A DNA stretch of 64,000 nucleotides from Sialis fuliginosa (lineage: Eukaryota > Arthropoda > Insecta > Megaloptera > Sialidae). The stretch is taken from contig OY540812.1 in the NCBI GenBank assembly GCA_961205875.1, forward strand, positions 4,960,001 to 5,024,000, read 5' to 3'. Both the position numbers and the translations under genes were made by a program. Below the pieces are notes generated by a model. It made no database searches. It was not told the origin of the DNA and was given only the letters and a program-made list of their open reading frames with translations. Shown here piece after piece: positions 1 to 13,010 of the stretch. Positions within the stretch are counted from its first letter, which is position 1. Each line of letters begins with the position of its first letter.

Positions 1-266
1 ATTTCCGGCAGTGAACTTCAACTCGTCATAGAAATATCGACTAAAATACAAGAAAATAAGACGTAGAGGTATTATATTTTTATAATTGAGCGTGTAAATG
101 AATATTAAATGCTATTTTCTATTTTTAGTTAAAATGTTTGGGTTGCGCATAAAGATTCTAATAATATTTTTAAATTTTTTATTAACTGAAAACACAGATT
201 TATATTAATTTACCCATAAAGTAAGGGAAGCACTGCTTCCCCTGCTTCCATGGACACTTCGCCACT

Positions 267-568
267 GTTTTAACAACACATACAATCAAAAAAGTACAAA
301 TTCGACATTGCAAAATCATAAACAAAGCTATCACAAACAATTTGGTCTATTCGGGAAGTGTCATTTTTACTATTCTTAAGTTGGCAACACGTTCTGTGAT
401 TCTGACAGCTTTTTATGATTTTGCAATATCGAATTTGTACTTCTTTGATTGTATGTGTTGTTAAAATATCAAAAAATATGAAAACAATAATAAATTAAAT
501 TCGTGGTGACGTCAATTCCCGCGCCAACGCTGATTGATCAAGGAGCTGATGAGACTACCTTGTCTTTA
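267..568 (+). mobile_element. truncated copy of the long-TIR foldback family (28829 family)
   Basis: Contains the loop-side part of one arm (AACACATACAATCAAA), the central region with GTTGGCAACACG, and the complete outer arm with GTGACGTCAATTCCCGCGCC, CTGATTGATCAAGGAGC and CTTGTCTTTATA. The outer part of the left arm is missing. Its last bases resume at 961-971 (TATGTACCTTGG) after the nested MITE. Confidence 0.75.
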
Positions 569-570
569 TA

Positions 571-958
571 CAGTGTATTCCAAGGTGGTTAAGCCATAGG
601 AAATTTAACATAGGGACAATTAGAAGTGTTGTAGTAACCTTTGATCAAATTTAACGATATGTGATTGGTGCATTTTGAATTGCCGCCTCGAAACTAACTG
701 ATAAATTTTAAATTAATCAACAGTATTTTGTTCTCAACTTTAATTTAATTAATTTAAGCATCCTAGATAAAATTATAATAATATTTTTTGACAGATATAA
801 ATTTGAAAACAAAATACTGATTACTATTTTATTAAATTTTGTGGCGGCATTTCAAAATGTACCAATCATCATCGTTAAATTTGACCAAAGGTTACTACAA
901 CATTTCTAATTGCCCCCATGTTAAATTTCCTATGGCTTAATCAATTTGGAATACACTG
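571..958. mobile_element. Tc1/mariner-type MITE, nested in a foldback element
   Basis: The ends are CAGTGTATTCC and its reverse complement, inside terminal inverted repeats of about 115 bp that end in the shared word TTGCCGCC/GGCGGCA. TA lies on both sides (569-570 and 959-960), the target duplication of Tc1/mariner elements. There is no internal ORF. Removing the element and one TA rejoins GTCTTTA-TATGTACCTTGG, the end of the foldback family listed next, so this element inserted into it. Confidence 0.8.
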
Positions 959-1343
959 TATATGTACCTTGGTTCTTGGTCAAATTCTGAAAAACAAAAA
1001 TTATCCAAATCGATGCATATTTGTTGCACTTTCGCTAGAGCCCTGCAATTCGCGACGAAACGTTGACTGACAGAGAGAACAAACTGACAATATTCTTTTG
1101 ATAAAATTCGGTCATATAGAAATCACAGAACCAATATAATAACTTTGTAACTTGCAGCATCCAGTTCTTTCAAGATGTAGGTATAATATTTCAATATAAT
1201 TATCTCAAAAGCCGTATAATCTGTTCAGTGATTACCGGCACACCGTTTCAACGCAGCGTATCGCCAGATATAAATGTCTATAAAATTGGAAAAAGGTCTC
1301 GAGCATCGCACGACACACACTCGAGCAAGCCCCGGTTCATTTA

Positions 1344-1398
1344 ATGTACAACATGCATTCCACAGTACAGCTATTTATCATTTCCTTCGTGTCAAACG
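1344..1398 (+). other. candidate first coding exon of an unknown gene (weak)
   Basis: A moderately GC-rich stretch contains TATAAAT (1268) and TATAAAA (1280), then ATG at 1344 or 1353 and a short frame MYNMHSTVQLFIISFVSNGS ending before a good donor, AAGTACGT or CAAGTACGTTATG (GT at 1416). The peptide could be a signal sequence. There is no homology I recognise and no second exon, and the length is within chance. Kept only as a pointer. Confidence 0.15.
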
Positions 1399-2428
1399 GA
1401 AGTGGAAACTATCAAGTACGTTATGTAAGATTAATGTTCTCGAATGTTAACACTTCGGCTTCTTCCGATATCATTGCGCAACACGTTACAAATCACCCAT
1501 ATAATGTGAGGCTCTACAAATTTATTTGTTGGTTCACTTATGTGTGCATATGCCGGGTGATTTATAGGTTTGGATACGTACATAGTTTATATTTTAAACG
1601 TTTATTTGTTTTTTTTTTAACAGAAAATACTTTTATGCCTAGTATTATAAAGAATTTGCCCCAGAGCAAAAGTAACCATACAGCCATACACAAAAAAATA
1701 TGATCAGATCATAGACATAGAGAATGGACAGTGCATTCTGTATTAATTCATTCATGTAAAAAGTGAGAGAGAGATGCAGTGTACTTTGGAATATATCTAT
1801 CTCTTTTTCTAAGAATCTGATTGGTAGCTTACTATAGTTCAAGGTAGTATTTCTGTCCGATATATTTTTGTATATATATCTTGTGATTTTTGTGCAATAA
1901 GTTTTTTATTAGAAAAGTAAATAATTTAAACAATAAACATACTATATCATAGTCATCATAATAGCTAGTTCGCTAGCTGCTAGTATCTCGGTGATTCCTG
2001 GTTTCAGTGTCTATAAAATGTATTCACAACACGTGGTTTACTCGCTAGCTAGTTGGCTACTGAGCGAGTGGAAAGTTCTGTGTGTCATCATCACTATCTT
2101 ACAAGGTAACAAGCTGGCTTGTTAGCTTGAAAACTCGCTCAATTTAATCGACTCTTTAAGGATACTAGCACAGTTTATTGGCACGTATATTAATACTATG
2201 GAATATTTGTCTGTTTGTTTTTATATTGTTTCGCTAATCAAGGCGGTATTCAGATTTCAAAATCCGAAAATCATGTGGGTAATGTTTCCTTCCAGGAATT
2301 CCCGAGCGAGAATTCCTGTAAAAATTACGCGGATTGTAAAATCAAATGAATACTCAATTTTAACGAGATACACAGTGCTCAGAAGGTGAGGGTATAACGC
2401 AAAAGTTTATAAAAAAAACATCCATATA

Positions 2429-2586
2429 CAGAATGGATCATTATTATAGGACCAGGCATTTATTTCTGTAATTATTGATAATATCAAAAAAGTTCAAATA
2501 AGAAATTAATGAGCAATACCTTAAACAAAACATTGCTATTAAGTTGCAGAAATAAATGCCTGGTTCTATAATTATGCCCCACCCTG
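2429..2586. mobile_element. short TA-flanked MITE
   Basis: 158 bp between TA dinucleotides (2427-2428 and 2587-2588). The inverted arms of about 45 bp share CCAGGCATTTATTTCTG and its complement. The right end reads CAGGGTGGGGCATAATTATA outward; a CACAGGGTGGGGTATT end of a similar type is seen alone at about 9926. Confidence 0.7.
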
Positions 2587-3010
2587 TATAGATATTATAT
2601 AAATACCTACTAAAAAATCAGGAATTCCCAGGAAATTTCTCGAAAATTTGAAAACATGCAGGTATTTAGAATATTATAAATATTTATAATGTTAATTAAT
2701 CGTTTCATATTTATTTTATTATTTATGTCATATTAACAGAAACAACACATATTGTGTATATAAATTATTAATTATTATTTGTTGTTAATCGCATTACTGT
2801 ACTTATACTACTGTTAAATTATGGTTTAATATAGATTACATATATCAAAATAATACACATATTCGTATATAATTCATTATTTAAAGAACTATACAATATC
2901 ACACAGATATACAGAACTTAAAATTCTGTTTCAAGAAAAAATTAATAACATTTATATTACAGTGTGTAAAAAAATCGATATTTTTTTCTCACTCTCGTTA
3001 CGTTTGTGAC

Positions 3011-3248
3011 TAGGGTGACCAGATTTTAGTTTTGGTAAACTCTGAGATGTAAATGAAAACCCTTTTTTATCTTATCTAATTTTTATTTTCATAAAATTTA
3101 TTACCATAATCTGCACTGTTATGTCCCCTGCTCTATTTTTGACGATCTTTTTTTTAGTCGTCATTTTTTGCAAAACCCGGAGAAATTGCACAAATTCAGT
3201 GTGCAAACCCTGAGACTCCGGGTCAAAACCGGAGACCTGGTCACCCTA
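3011..3248. mobile_element. hAT-type MITE with perfect 8-bp TSD
   Basis: TIRs are TAGGGTGACCAG and CTGGTCACCCTA. The 8-bp flanks are identical: TTTGTGAC at 3003-3010 and 3249-3256. An 8-bp duplication is the hAT signature. It is 238 bp long and non-coding. Confidence 0.85.
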
Positions 3249-3258
3249 TTTGTGACCC

Positions 3259-3472
3259 AAAATAAATCCCCCCACAAGGATTACCCTGTAATTCAATTTT
3301 AAGAGGTGCCACAAATGGGGTCTTGTTTCCCATTTAAATAACATGGACAAATTATTCTTTAGTACTAAAGTATTATTGATCATGTTATTTAAATGGGAAA
3401 CGGGACCCCCCCCCCCCCCTTGAGACACCTCTTAAAATTGAACTACAGGAATCCTTCGGCAAGGATTTATTT
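3259..3472. repeat. large imperfect palindrome with 14-bp C run
   Basis: Left arm: AAAATAAATCC, TCAATTTTAAGAGGTG, CCCATTTAAATAACATG. The right arm repeats these inverted, ending GGATTTATTTT. A run of 14 C (3406-3419) sits in the right arm opposite a GGGG-containing segment in the left. Likely a foldback MITE; no target duplication was recognised. ORFs read from it are artefacts. Confidence 0.7.
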
Positions 3473-4980
3473 TAAGTCAAAAACTAACATATTTCGTAAC
3501 TATAGAGCAAATTATTTTTTTTCCACACCCTAATAAATATTATCATTATGTATTCAGTATTGTATGTAGCTTCTGAATATTAATATTCATATTATAACAT
3601 TTGATACATAAATCTCCAACCCCGTTAACGTTTTTTAGAGTGCGACTTGGCTATTTAATCATAAAATTACGATGTCCATTAGTTTATGTAAGGTTATGTA
3701 CATACATATGTATTATCTAGAATCTAGTATGTACAGTTGTACATACATATGTATAAATGTTTTGCGAGTAAAACACATACATAAAATCAATTTGTTTGTG
3801 AATTCCGTTCACAAAACATATATATAGTTCTGTTTTTATAGTGCCTGTTCCTGATTGATATCATGAAATCAGAATTCTGAGCAAGTTCTTACAAGTTAAT
3901 GGTTTGGAATAGTTTTTATTCTAAGTTTTGATATGTGTAGATTACGCTTTATTACCATCATTTTGATATTTTGTGGAAAATATGATTTCCTTCAACAAGT
4001 CGGTACACTTTCGAAAGGATTGCTTTATATTAATATATGTATTATTTGGATTCACCAGTTTAAAGTTTATTCAAACTTTAACAACTCAAGTTTGATGATT
4101 TCGCTTTCAGGTAAATATTTTTGTATATTTAATTTATAGAGATCCATATTTTTAATGTAATTTGTCCACCAGGGCCGGTCTTACGGGTGAAAGGGGGGAC
4201 GTAAAATCTTCACCAAGAAAGAGAGAAAAGTGTTTCTTACGGAAATTAAACATACTAATAAAAACTAAATGTTAAAAAAACCATGTTGCAATCGATTTTG
4301 TATAAGATTACGTCCAATAAAATAAAAATAATTGATATTTAAGTAAAAAATAAGAAACCTTACGTAAGGAAAAAGAGGGAGTCGCCAAAATCTTACGAAT
4401 CCTTACAAGGAGGTGTGGGCGTCGAAAATTTGTTTTTTTTTAAACTTCCTTACGTAATTAATTAATGCTTCTTTACTTGTGACCATAGGAGCCAACTCGT
4501 TGCATTTTAAAAAGAATCTAAAGCTTTCAGATTTATTTCCTTTCAGAAAAATTTAATTGTTTCCATTATTACCAAAGTTTATACAAATATTAGAATATTA
4601 CAAATTTTTGGAAGAATCTTCCCCCCTCCCCCTTCTCGTGTGTTTATGAAAATCTCGCCCCTTGAATAAAATAAAAAGTCGACGCCTATGTTTGGAAATA
4701 CAATAAGTTTGCCGTCTCTTTTCTATTGTTCTCCTTTTTCAGGAACATTATATTTATTAAAGAATATTCCATACAATACTTTTAGATATTCTAAATCTTT
4801 TAGGAGCTATATGTATATGTTTATAAATATGTAGAATATAGGACTATAGGAAATTACTATAAAACCTTTTACCTGCGACCTTAATTTGAAGTACAATTGA
4901 TAACCAGAGGTTATTCTAGATAAAAAAAGGAGTCTCAATACGACAATATTAGCCAATTTCGGTGCTTATAATACATTTTT

Positions 4981-5340
4981 AGGGTTCCGTAGAAAACTAG
5001 GAACCCTTATAGTTTCGCTCTTTCCGTCTGTCTGCTGTCTATATAAATGTTATACCGATTAAAATGAAATTTGGATGTTTTCAAATAATTTTTTTTTATT
5101 TATGCCATTGAGTGGGGTGTTTTCAGATAGGTTTCCTAAAATGCAACAAAAAATACTAAGAACCTTTTGATTTTAACTCTTCAGTCACGATATATTTGCG
5201 TTCAAAGTCGTTATCAGAGCGTCCCACCCCCTCTATTTTCTAAACTATCTATTCAAAAAATCTTTAAAATTCCAGAATGTAACTTTTAATTAGTATTTTC
5301 AATGAAAATTATAACGAACACAAAAACAAAACAAAATTGA
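4981..5340 (+). mobile_element. AGGGTTCCGTAG repeat, copy 1 (right end lost)
   Basis: Begins AGGGTTCCGTAGAAAACTAG, followed by CCCTTATAGTTTCGCTC and a CCGTCTGTCTG tract. Related copies are at 23561-24008 and 12650-13010. The family ends in CTACGGAACCCTAT, so the ends are inverted repeats. This is a common kind of lepidopteran dispersed repeat. Confidence 0.6.
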
Positions 5341-5862
5341 AATAAGTCTTTCATATTTTATTTTATATTTTTATTTGAATGATTTTTTCGTGGTGAACTG
5401 GGAAAATTCACCGATGTGTAAGCTGGTTAATATAATTTTAGCAGCACTTAACTACTAATTAATGGTAAACATTTGCGATCCATTTATTCCTTACACTCCG
5501 GCACTGCATTACATTTCCATATCGGGTGTTATTTAACTAGCACCGATCAAAACCATGAACCAATTCGCATGCAATTTGCAAATGGAATCACGGTTGCATC
5601 TTTTGTTCGAGTAATTGGTAGCGTATTGTCGATGTGTCTTTAACGTAAATCACCTGGAACGTTCACGTGATTACGTGCGCGAGAGTTGAACTTGTTGACA
5701 GTATTTGCAAGCTCCGGGCGCACGGTCCACTGCCACAGAAGCACGTACATATGTAGATTAAATGATTGAGTGACGTATGTATATGCATACAACACAAGCT
5801 TTTAACTTTTTTTTTTTTTTAAACAAAGATTTCTGATTTATTATTTCTTCAATGATCTGTGT

Positions 5863-6512
5863 CAGGGCCGTAACTACTACCGGGGCAAGTAGGGGGCCCC
5901 GCGGCAGAGTAAAACTTTTTTTTATTTGATTCTAACTTGAAAATATTACACTTATTACAAATTTTGATTTTAATTACCGTTTTGCTTCCTCGCAATATTT
6001 GTGATCGTTTCAGATTGGGACAAAAAAAATGTTCTCCGATTTCAAAATTTTAAATTGATCTTTCCGTTTCACGTCAAGACAAACACTTTTCGTTCCGTGT
6101 CTGTCCGTCCGTCCGTGTGTGTGTGTATGTCCATTTGTCTCCTGAATCCTTATCACACGCATAACTCATGAACCACTGAACCGATATTGTTGAAACTTGG
6201 TTGGGTCTGCCTTGAGGACGGTCCCATTTCAAAATCATCAAAATCGTATGTAAGGGGGAGGGGTGACATCCCAAAATATTTATTTTTTCAAGATATCTCA
6301 AAAACGACACAAGTTACGTGAAAATTTTATGGAATTTTTTTGTAGAGCATTAAATTTCCTATAATATCCTTTATTAATCATTAAAATTAGGAAGAAGTGT
6401 AAAATTCAAATTGGCGACAAAAAAAAGGTCTTCAATTTTTATTTTTGCATATTCTGGTGGGTTCTCGGACACTTCTTGCCTCGGGGCCCCCGAGCATCTA
6501 GTTACGGCTCTG
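5863..6512. mobile_element. 650-bp hAT-type element, perfect 8-bp TSD
   Basis: TIRs CAGGGCCGTAACTA and TAGTTACGGCTCTG; TSD ATCTGTGT at 5855-5862 and 6513-6520. A second, 257-bp member lies at 54373-54629. The interior (about 5993-6348) is a reverse copy of a separate dispersed repeat also present at 30409-30782 and 50371-50672. The ORF across this interior has no recognisable domain. Confidence 0.88.
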
Positions 6513-6876
6513 ATCTGTGTTTATTTCAGAAAGCAAAAAAAAACTTATGATGCATGAATAATCTTTTTCAGTAATAGTAAAAGTGCTCTTTTTTAGTAAA
6601 AATAGTACCACTTTAATATATTACAGTATTTCAGATAAACCAATTTAAAATATTAAAGTAATTTCAACCCCTATTAGATATACAATATAATCCCCTTGTA
6701 CAATAATTGACCAACTCCGATAGAGCAGATTGTTCCACACAAAACACTGATGATCTTCATCAATTTGTTGCAAACTCGGTCGTCGATTCAAGAGCCAATC
6801 GATAAAGTAAATCTTCATAAATGTAACCGGCTCATTACGCTTGTGATTGTCAGAAGGGTACATAAGTTACCCTCGA

Positions 6877-6901
6877 TCTCTCTCTCTCTCTCTCTCTCTC
6901 G
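6877..6901. repeat. (CT)n microsatellite
   Basis: About 12 CT units directly after a GATCTCT sequence. Confidence 0.9.
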
Positions 6902-8466
6902 ACACTCAAGCCAGTATTGCTTGTGTGGCATTTCTCATCTTCAATAACTTAATGTGCTAATTTTGTATCCTTTGCTGGGTTTAATATTATCTATTGGGTA
7001 TTTATAAAAAGGGTAGATATATTTTTTTTAAATGCAAAATTCGCTAAAAAAAATTTCAAATAATTTTCCTTGCCGTTTATTTTGTGGACTTAATAACTTC
7101 CTCTAATGCAGCGGTTATTAACATTATATTGTCTAGAGATCTCCTTTTGAACAATTTTTTTCAGAGAACCTCCTCCCCCGGATAGAAAAAAAGAACCAGT
7201 TGTTTTTTAAGTAATTATACATAAAAATAATGCTTGTTTAAAATTATACAGTACCTATATGTAGAATATAGATATACTCGTATAGTAAAAATATAACAAA
7301 TTTAATTCTAGATGGAATCCAATGATGAATGAATGAAATTCCATGAAGAATAAGGGTCTCATAGGACCAGCCCTATATAATATACCCATACCATTCACTC
7401 AAAAAAATCAATATAACAATTGAATGAAACATTTTTTCAAATGTAATTGTCATTCACAAAATGTAATTATTTTTCCTAACAAACGTCAAACAAATATTCA
7501 AGACTTTTATTTATTTTCATAGAGAGGAAAAACTATACATATTGTAAATAAAATACAGCTTTTTTTCTAAAAGATGTAAATAGCAACAAGATATTATGTT
7601 ATTTTTTTGTAGTTTTATCAATAGATGAAATAACAAATGATACACCCATGCATATATTCATAATACTTAAAATACTCAAAAAGGGGATCTCGAAACGCCA
7701 TGTAGAGCAAGTAATTATAAAATTTAACATAAAATTAGATTAGTTTATATTTAAAAAATACAAACTAAAAAATGAGTAGAATTACTTGTTAGGGCAAATT
7801 CATTTAGTTTTGTTTACTAATTGTAAGTGCAATTTTAAAAAAATGTACTAAACGTCATGTTACTTTGTAGACCTTATAAAAATTATTTCATCATGGTTAG
7901 AATTTACTCCCACTCGGATCAAAAAAGTAGTTTGTTCTTTTACTTTTGGTAGCACAGTATTTTACAAGACATCAATTTTCAGGGACCCTTAGTCCTATGA
8001 TACTGTACTACTTCTATGTTTATTATGGTATTTTTAATTTTTAATATTTTTTATGCTTTTCAAAATCAATTCGTTATGAATTGTTATATGTATTTTCGAA
8101 TAATCACTGAGCAAGAATGATTACTAATGGTTCATTACGAACAAAATTATGATATCACAACATCATAATAAAGTACTGCAGTTGTGTTTTCATATCATTC
8201 ATATGTATTTTTGTGTTAATATAGGTACATCAATTGAATTGATGAAATCATCAATTCAATTATGTTCATTTTTAAACTTTTTTACAAGTCATTAACTTCA
8301 AATACTCACTCTGGTGAAATTTCATTGCAAAATTAAGTAATTCAAATTTAATGTAACATTTCGTCAGAACAAAAACACAAACATTTGTGAACTTTTTATT
8401 TTTCTTTACTTTTTTATAATAAAAAAATTAAATATTAAGAGTTTTATTTTTTATGAAATATACATA

Positions 8467-8940
8467 TAAGGTGGTGGCACCAGTCTTGGCAAGGACCCCA
8501 GTTATGGCAAATTTTTAATTAAATGTACTGAATTAGAAATATGTGTTGATATTTGATTACTACCATTTCTGAATATAAATCTATATACATTTAACTGTCT
8601 TACAGCATGATTTGATGACAATCGGCCAATAGGTGTCAAAATGGTGGACATTTAAACTAATTATTAGTATAACTTATTTATTAATTATTATATTATCATA
8701 GAAACTACTTTTTTTTATCATCATTTGATGATTCTTTCTTTTAAATTTTTTGTATCCTAGTACTTATCATTTTGTAATCATTAGCAAGTGTCCATCACTG
8801 CGTGCTTATTACTGGTTTTACCTTTGCCATTACTGGAGAAAAAACATGAACAAAATAAAAGACTATAATTTAAAAAACAAACTATATTTGCAGATTTTGG
8901 TAATTAAATTGATTAAATAAAGACTTACTTGCTGTAGAGA
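8467..8940 (+). mobile_element. AAGGTACTGGCACCAG MITE, copy 1 (right end lost)
   Basis: Starts TAAGGTGGTGGCACCAGTC, followed by TTTAATTAAATGTACT and TCAAAATGGTGGACATTTAA. It matches the full copy at 19468-19994 but lacks its right terminal repeat. Confidence 0.7.
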
Positions 8941-10462
8941 ACATTATTTTCTATAATTATAGAATATTCGATAAATTTTTTATTTATTTTTTATTTTTAT
9001 CAATCAGTCTGAACAACTAGTTTTATATATTTTATACACGTACACTGTTCACTCTCAACATTACGTATAAGAAAGTCCCGTAGTACCCATGGGTACAGAT
9101 TTATTTGCATAAGAGAATTTGCGTAAGAGAATATACGTGTAAATTCAATATTATAGGAAGTTAGTATATATACGTATACATTACACACAATAGCCTATAA
9201 TTTCCAATTTTATCTTTGCAAATATTGAACACGCTGAGATTGAAACCCTTCTATAAATAGAAATCTAACATAATGGAAACATTTATTTTTAGATTAAACC
9301 TGAGCAGAAATGTAAATGATCAATGTTCATTTAAAATTAATTAGATCAATATTATATTTTATTTTTATTTTGATTAATGATTACAACAATTGTACTGTAC
9401 AAAATACGTTTAAAAATAAAGCACCTACATCGTAAACACTGAACTGAACAATACTAATTAAAGAACTAACTTCCAAATTGATGTAAATAAAGATTGCCTT
9501 AAATTCAATCTTTTGAATTTACATTTTGGTAAGTCATTAACACTTGTTTAATCTTTACTTAACTTGTAATTAAATTTCCTTAACAAATTCGTAAGCGTTT
9601 CTGGATAATCGAATTCACAACCTAGTTCGTAAACTATTGTACTAGCCTAAAGGAAAAACAACTAACTCTCTTTGTCATAATTTCCCTGCAATAACAATAG
9701 CAAGGAATATTTTAACTCTAATCCGTGATTCGCTTTGTATCTATCCTTTTGATTCTTTTCACATATAACTTTGTTGTTTATCTTTTTTTAAGACATTTTA
9801 ATGAGGAAGATGTTAGTGCTCTAGTAAAATTACAATAGAAATAACTCTCCTATGTACAAAATGAACATGTTATATTTAGATGTAATGACTTGACGAAATT
9901 AAAAGTATTTTATGTTATAGATACACAGGGTGGGGTATTTAAAGTGTTACGGATTTTTATTTCAGAACCATTGCATATTTGAAAAAAATAATCGAATAGT
10001 AATATTTTAAAAAGAAACCTATAGTTTTTATTTAGTAAATATGATAATTTTTACCTTATAAAATTTATCATAACCGCGTTTTTTTTTAGAGTTGACGTAA
10101 TAATAGTTTTAATTGAAACAAATTATTAACTAATCATGATTAATTTCGATTTATGCAATCCAAGGATTTACTTAAATCTGATAACAGCATTAGTTTCAAC
10201 ATGTAATCTTTTAAACTCTTTAAAATATTTATATCATTTTAAATTTAGTTTCAGTCAGTGAAACATAATTTCTGTAAAATTAAGAGTTTAGCCGAGCGTC
10301 AAATATTCAGTTAAACTAGGGTGAGGGTAAGTCTAACGAACAAGATGAGATGAAATATGACAATCACACCAGCAAATTGTCGATCTTAATTATTTTACAG
10401 ACTTAATAATTCGGTCAATTTGAAAAAAAATTAGACCAACTAAATTTGTCGTAGATTTCAAC

Positions 10463-10667
10463 GCACACGGAGAAAAATGGAACTAAAATTTAGGGAAAAT
10501 TACAATTTCTAAATAAAAATTTACTACCTGTATTGCAATAATTTATAGACTACCTAATTGTATTTTCAAATAAAAGATTATAATTTTTAAAATAAGTCTA
10601 CGGATTGTAAATTTTTATTTAGAAATTGTAAATTTTCTTAAAATTTGAGTTCCATTTTTCTCTGTGC
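10463..10667. mobile_element. 205-bp MITE with about 60-bp inverted ends
   Basis: Left GCACACGGAGAAAAATGGAA, right TTCCATTTTTCTCTGTGC. The arms also share AATTTCTAAATAAAAATTT and its complement. Non-coding. Confidence 0.7.
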
Positions 10668-11501
10668 ATTGGGTACCAAAACTGTTGCGTAAAATTTAAA
10701 TAGCGTTGCGGAAATAATACTTCAAGAATTATCCTACAGGAATATCGATGGAAATCGTTGCCATACCCACTCCACAATCCAGATTTAACTTCATCTGGTT
10801 TGTTTATGAAGTGAAACATCCTTAACGAGATTAGTGAATTACTTTTTTTTTAATTCACGTGGTTAATGAAAACAAAATTTTTTCAGTCTATATAAAAATT
10901 ACTATATCTGTAAAATTTATATTTGTAGAAATATTCCTTCTGAAAGTAACGAAATACAACATCTATATTTGTATTTAAAATTATATCTATGACATTTCCA
11001 CACCGCCCTGCAATGTTCATTATTGTTCATAGAAGCTTTTATTGTTAGATCTTTGTTATTTCAAGAAGATTAATATACGTGGTTGTATATACGTATATAT
11101 GACTGCATATACAAATAAAAATAATAACTATAAGCTCATGTATACAACGCTTAATGAATCTCTAACAATAATATGTAGTCGACATTTTTACTTGTCAAAA
11201 ACATTTATGTGAAACGCCTGCAAATTAATTATATAAAGAATATGTGTGTAGTAAAAAGTCTAAATGTATGAACATTGTTTAATGCTTTTAGCTTTCATAT
11301 ACATAGGATTAATTATAAAATTTTCTAAAATGAAAACACATTTAAAAGTGTTTATGATAAATTTTATACTTACATATGTTAATTTATTTGTTTCTTAAAA
11401 TGTAGGTACCAAACTATCTCTATACCAATTTTCGTTGATAAAGAAATCATTGCGTTCGAAAAATCTATTTTTACTGTACTAATTATACATTTGAATATAT
11501 C

Positions 11502-11571
11502 CCCGTGGTGACGTAATTCCCGCGTAAACGCTGATTGGCCAAGGACTATCTTGTCTTTATATATCTTGGGT
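11502..11571 (+). mobile_element. solo arm end of the foldback family
   Basis: About 70 bp with GTGGTGACGTAATTCCCGCG, CTGATTGGCCAAGGA and CTTGTCTTTATATATCTTGG, matching the outer arm of the 28829 family. No second arm lies nearby. Confidence 0.65.
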
Positions 11572-11878
11572 ACTTCTATACTGTAAACTCCCACTTCTCA
11601 GAACCCCTATATATTGTACAACTGTCATTTATACCTATAAAACTAATTGCGTCGGCGCGGTTCTTAATATGGAACGTCTACTGTAAAAACTTTTTTTTTT
11701 AAGTTTAAGTAAATAAATATAATGCTCAACAATTTCTATATTAGAATAATTACACACAGAACAGGTAAATTTGCTTTAAAATAATACAAAAAAATCGTAA
11801 AAATATTGTATACATTTATGGTTTACTTTATTAAATAAATTATAGAACATAAATTTCAAAATATTATATACTCTACAA

Positions 11879-12210
11879 TATTTTTTCTTTTACAAACCGT
11901 TTCAAAACTAAATTTAGTAAATAGATGACTAACGTCAAAAAAAATCTGAAAAAATGAATATCTTATGAAAAACATTTTTTTCTAATTAAAAAAATTCTTA
12001 ACTCTAATATCATATTCCGTTTTAGTACTAATCTTAAAAATAGGAGGTACTTATATATTTTTTCTTTTACAAACCGTTTCAAAACTAAATTTAGAAAATA
12101 GATTACTAGCGTCAAAAAAATTATGAAAAACATTTTTTTCTAATTAGAAAAATTCATAACTTAAAATATCATATTCCGTTTTTGTACTACTATAAATATA
12201 TGTACTGTAT
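11879..12210 (+). repeat. direct tandem duplication, two units of about 178 bp
   Basis: TTTTTCTTTTACAAACCGTT begins both units (about 11880 and 12058). Each continues through AACTAAATTTAG, AGCGTC or ACGTC, and ATATCATATTCCGTTTT. The second unit carries a short internal deletion after CAAAAAAA. Confidence 0.75.
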
Positions 12211-12649
12211 ACAAGAACTTCAAGTTTAAAATAACATGTTTGTAAATTGCAGCGCTTTAGCTGTAGAGCTTTCACAGATATCACTGGAATCCTGAAAACG
12301 AGTAATTCCGTTGAAATCTCAAGTTCGAATAGTTTAATAATTACTATGCTTTATTATATTATTATGTATAATACACTTCATGTATGCTAGAAATTATATA
12401 TTTTTGTTGCAAGTTACAGTGGAATATATGTTAGATATGCCACAGAGAAAATTTTAATTTTTTTAATTAAAATGTGTAGTCTAATTCCCACATTTTATCA
12501 TAACAAAAGTACAACAAGACATTATGGTATAATAGTAGCTAATAACTTTTTTTTAAATATTTATTAACCAATAAGAAAAATTAATAGGTCCATAGTAAAA
12601 TTTATTTTGAGATATTAAGTTTTCTACAGAAGAGTAAAATTTATTACCC

Positions 12650-13010
12650 TTACGATTTCGATCTACCATCTGTCCGTCTGTCTGTCTGTATATCAGAGCC
12701 CTCCCATCGTTTCATTTATATACCTATTAAAATGAAAGATAGTATACGAATACACATTGATAACCCAAAAACAAAAATCATGAGGTTTTTGAAAAAATAA
12801 TTTTTGAACCCCCCTTCCACAGACAGAGATAGTGTACTCACTTTTATTCACTAATCCCATTAGATCTTTTGATTTTAACCGTTCGTTATCAAATCGTCCC
12901 TCCTTCTCTAATCGATGCAAAAAAATTGATAAACCGAGAATGTAGCATTTAATGTCCACTTTTATAGAGAATGTTAGTGAGAATGGCTACGGAACCCTAT
13001 CCAACACGCA
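12650..13010 (+). mobile_element. AGGGTTCCGTAG repeat, diverged copy 3
   Basis: Contains CTGTCCGTCTGTCTGTCTG, TGATAACCCAAAAAC and the right end GGCTACGGAACCCTATC followed by a CACTTGGCCGG word, as in copy 2 (AATTGGCCG). The left end is degraded. Confidence 0.5.

Noticed and set aside
4171..4690. Possible hAT element starting CAGGGCCGGTCTTACGGG
   Set aside because: The left end looks like a hAT terminus but I found no convincing inverted right end or 8-bp duplication, so it was not listed as a feature.
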